Assembly: GCA_023137005.1 (NCBI GenBank)
Contig: JAGLQE010000373.1
Location: 1 to 5,757, forward strand
DNA length: 5,757 nucleotides
Direction: 5' to 3'
DNA from: Thermoplasmata archaeon
GTDB taxonomy: Archaea; Thermoplasmatota; Thermoplasmata; SG8-5; JAGLSY01
Shown here: positions 5,542 to 5,757 of the stretch, piece after piece
How the letters are laid out: each line of letters opens with the position of its first letter
Position numbering within the stretch: position 1 is the first letter of the stretch
Notes under the pieces: generated by a model
Database searches by the model: none
The model's input: the letters and a program-made list of their open reading frames with translations, nothing else
Told to the model about the DNA's origin: nothing
Translations under genes and position numbers: made by a program

Positions 5542-5757
5542 ATGAGAGATACCGATGTGATAATTATCGGAGCTGGCTCCGGCGGCTACACTGCCGCCCT
5601 CGAGCTTGCGAAATCCAATAAGAAAGTTATTTTGATCGAGAAGGGTAGAGTTGGCGGTGCCTGTCTCATCCGCGGCTGTATTCCATCCAAAGCCCTGGTT
5701 CACGCCTCCAATGTGGTCCACCGAGGCAAGAAGGCGAGCGGCATCGGCATTGAACTG
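5542..5757 (+). CDS. lpd: Dihydrolipoyl dehydrogenase-like FAD/disulfide oxidoreductase, 3'-truncated by window edge
   Basis: The first 72 codons of a class I pyridine nucleotide-disulfide oxidoreductase (the full family is about 450-480 residues). Seen directly: a first beta strand DVIIIGAGSGGYTAAL with the FAD dinucleotide-binding GxGxxG (Gly10, Gly12, Gly15), Glu33 at the end of the second strand to bind the FAD ribose, and the redox-active disulfide motif in GGACLIRGCIPSKAL with Cys41 and Cys46 four residues apart. The GCIPSKAL form is typical of dihydrolipoyl dehydrogenase, the E3 subunit that reoxidises dihydrolipoamide in 2-oxoacid dehydrogenase or glycine cleavage complexes. Canonical GGTC reads GGAC here, a mild change. 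Mercuric reductase or another relative cannot be excluded without the rest of the protein. It lies 51 nt downstream of the tRNA. Confidence 0.88.
   Translation, partial: MRDTDVIIIGAGSGGYTAALELAKSNKKVILIEKGRVGGACLIRGCIPSKALVHASNVVHRGKKASGIGIEL

Noticed and set aside
5521..5721. 66-codon antisense frame over the lpd-like start
   Set aside because: It is opposite a clear FAD-binding and disulfide motif on the + strand and shows no features of its own.
1..5757. A new multi-gene defence or biosynthetic system
   Set aside because: All five genes belong to known housekeeping families, and there is no cassette of unknown genes, repeat array or toxin-antitoxin pair to support such a claim.

Overview
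The window looks like a piece of an archaeal chromosome with a plain housekeeping layout. Four things support this: a tRNA-Leu(UAA) gene with a 41-nt intron at position 37/38 that folds into a canonical bulge-helix-bulge splice site; no encoded CCA tail on that tRNA; a valyl-tRNA synthetase of the archaeal architecture; and a BRE/TATA-like element placed so that the mutS transcript would begin at its own ATG. A bacterial-type MutS next to a dihydrolipoyl-dehydrogenase-like gene would fit a euryarchaeon, perhaps a member of the Thermoplasmatota. That lineage guess is inference and cannot be settled from this sequence.

Layout, all genes on the + strand: (1) 2-2284, the 3' part of valS, cut by the window edge; (2) 2307-2597, a 96-residue DUF59/MIP18-family (SufT/PaaD-like) Fe-S assembly protein, 22 nt after valS and probably co-transcribed with it; (3) 2651-5293, complete mutS (880 aa), behind its own TATA-like promoter and probably leaderless; (4) 5366-5490, intron-containing tRNA-Leu(UAA); (5) a perfect 11-bp inverted repeat at 5493-5523; (6) 5542 to the window end, the first 72 codons of an FAD/disulfide oxidoreductase, most likely dihydrolipoyl dehydrogenase. 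No stretch over 300 bases lacks a gene, and no antisense reading frame looks real.

The genes do not form one pathway. They cover translation (valS, tRNA-Leu), Fe-S protein maturation (DUF59), mismatch repair (mutS) and 2-oxoacid or glycine-cleavage metabolism (lpd-like). No mutL lies next to mutS. I see no mobile element, CRISPR array or defence cassette, and no convincing new multi-gene system. The points worth a second look are finer: the valS product departs from class I synthetase signatures (PMHAS in place of KMSKS, QAH where QGH is expected, SMDP where SxDW is expected); a perfect 12-bp-arm palindrome sits exactly on the QAH codons; MutS keeps a bacterial sliding-clamp-like pentapeptide in an apparently archaeal host; and an inverted repeat overlaps the likely control region between the tRNA and the lpd-like gene.
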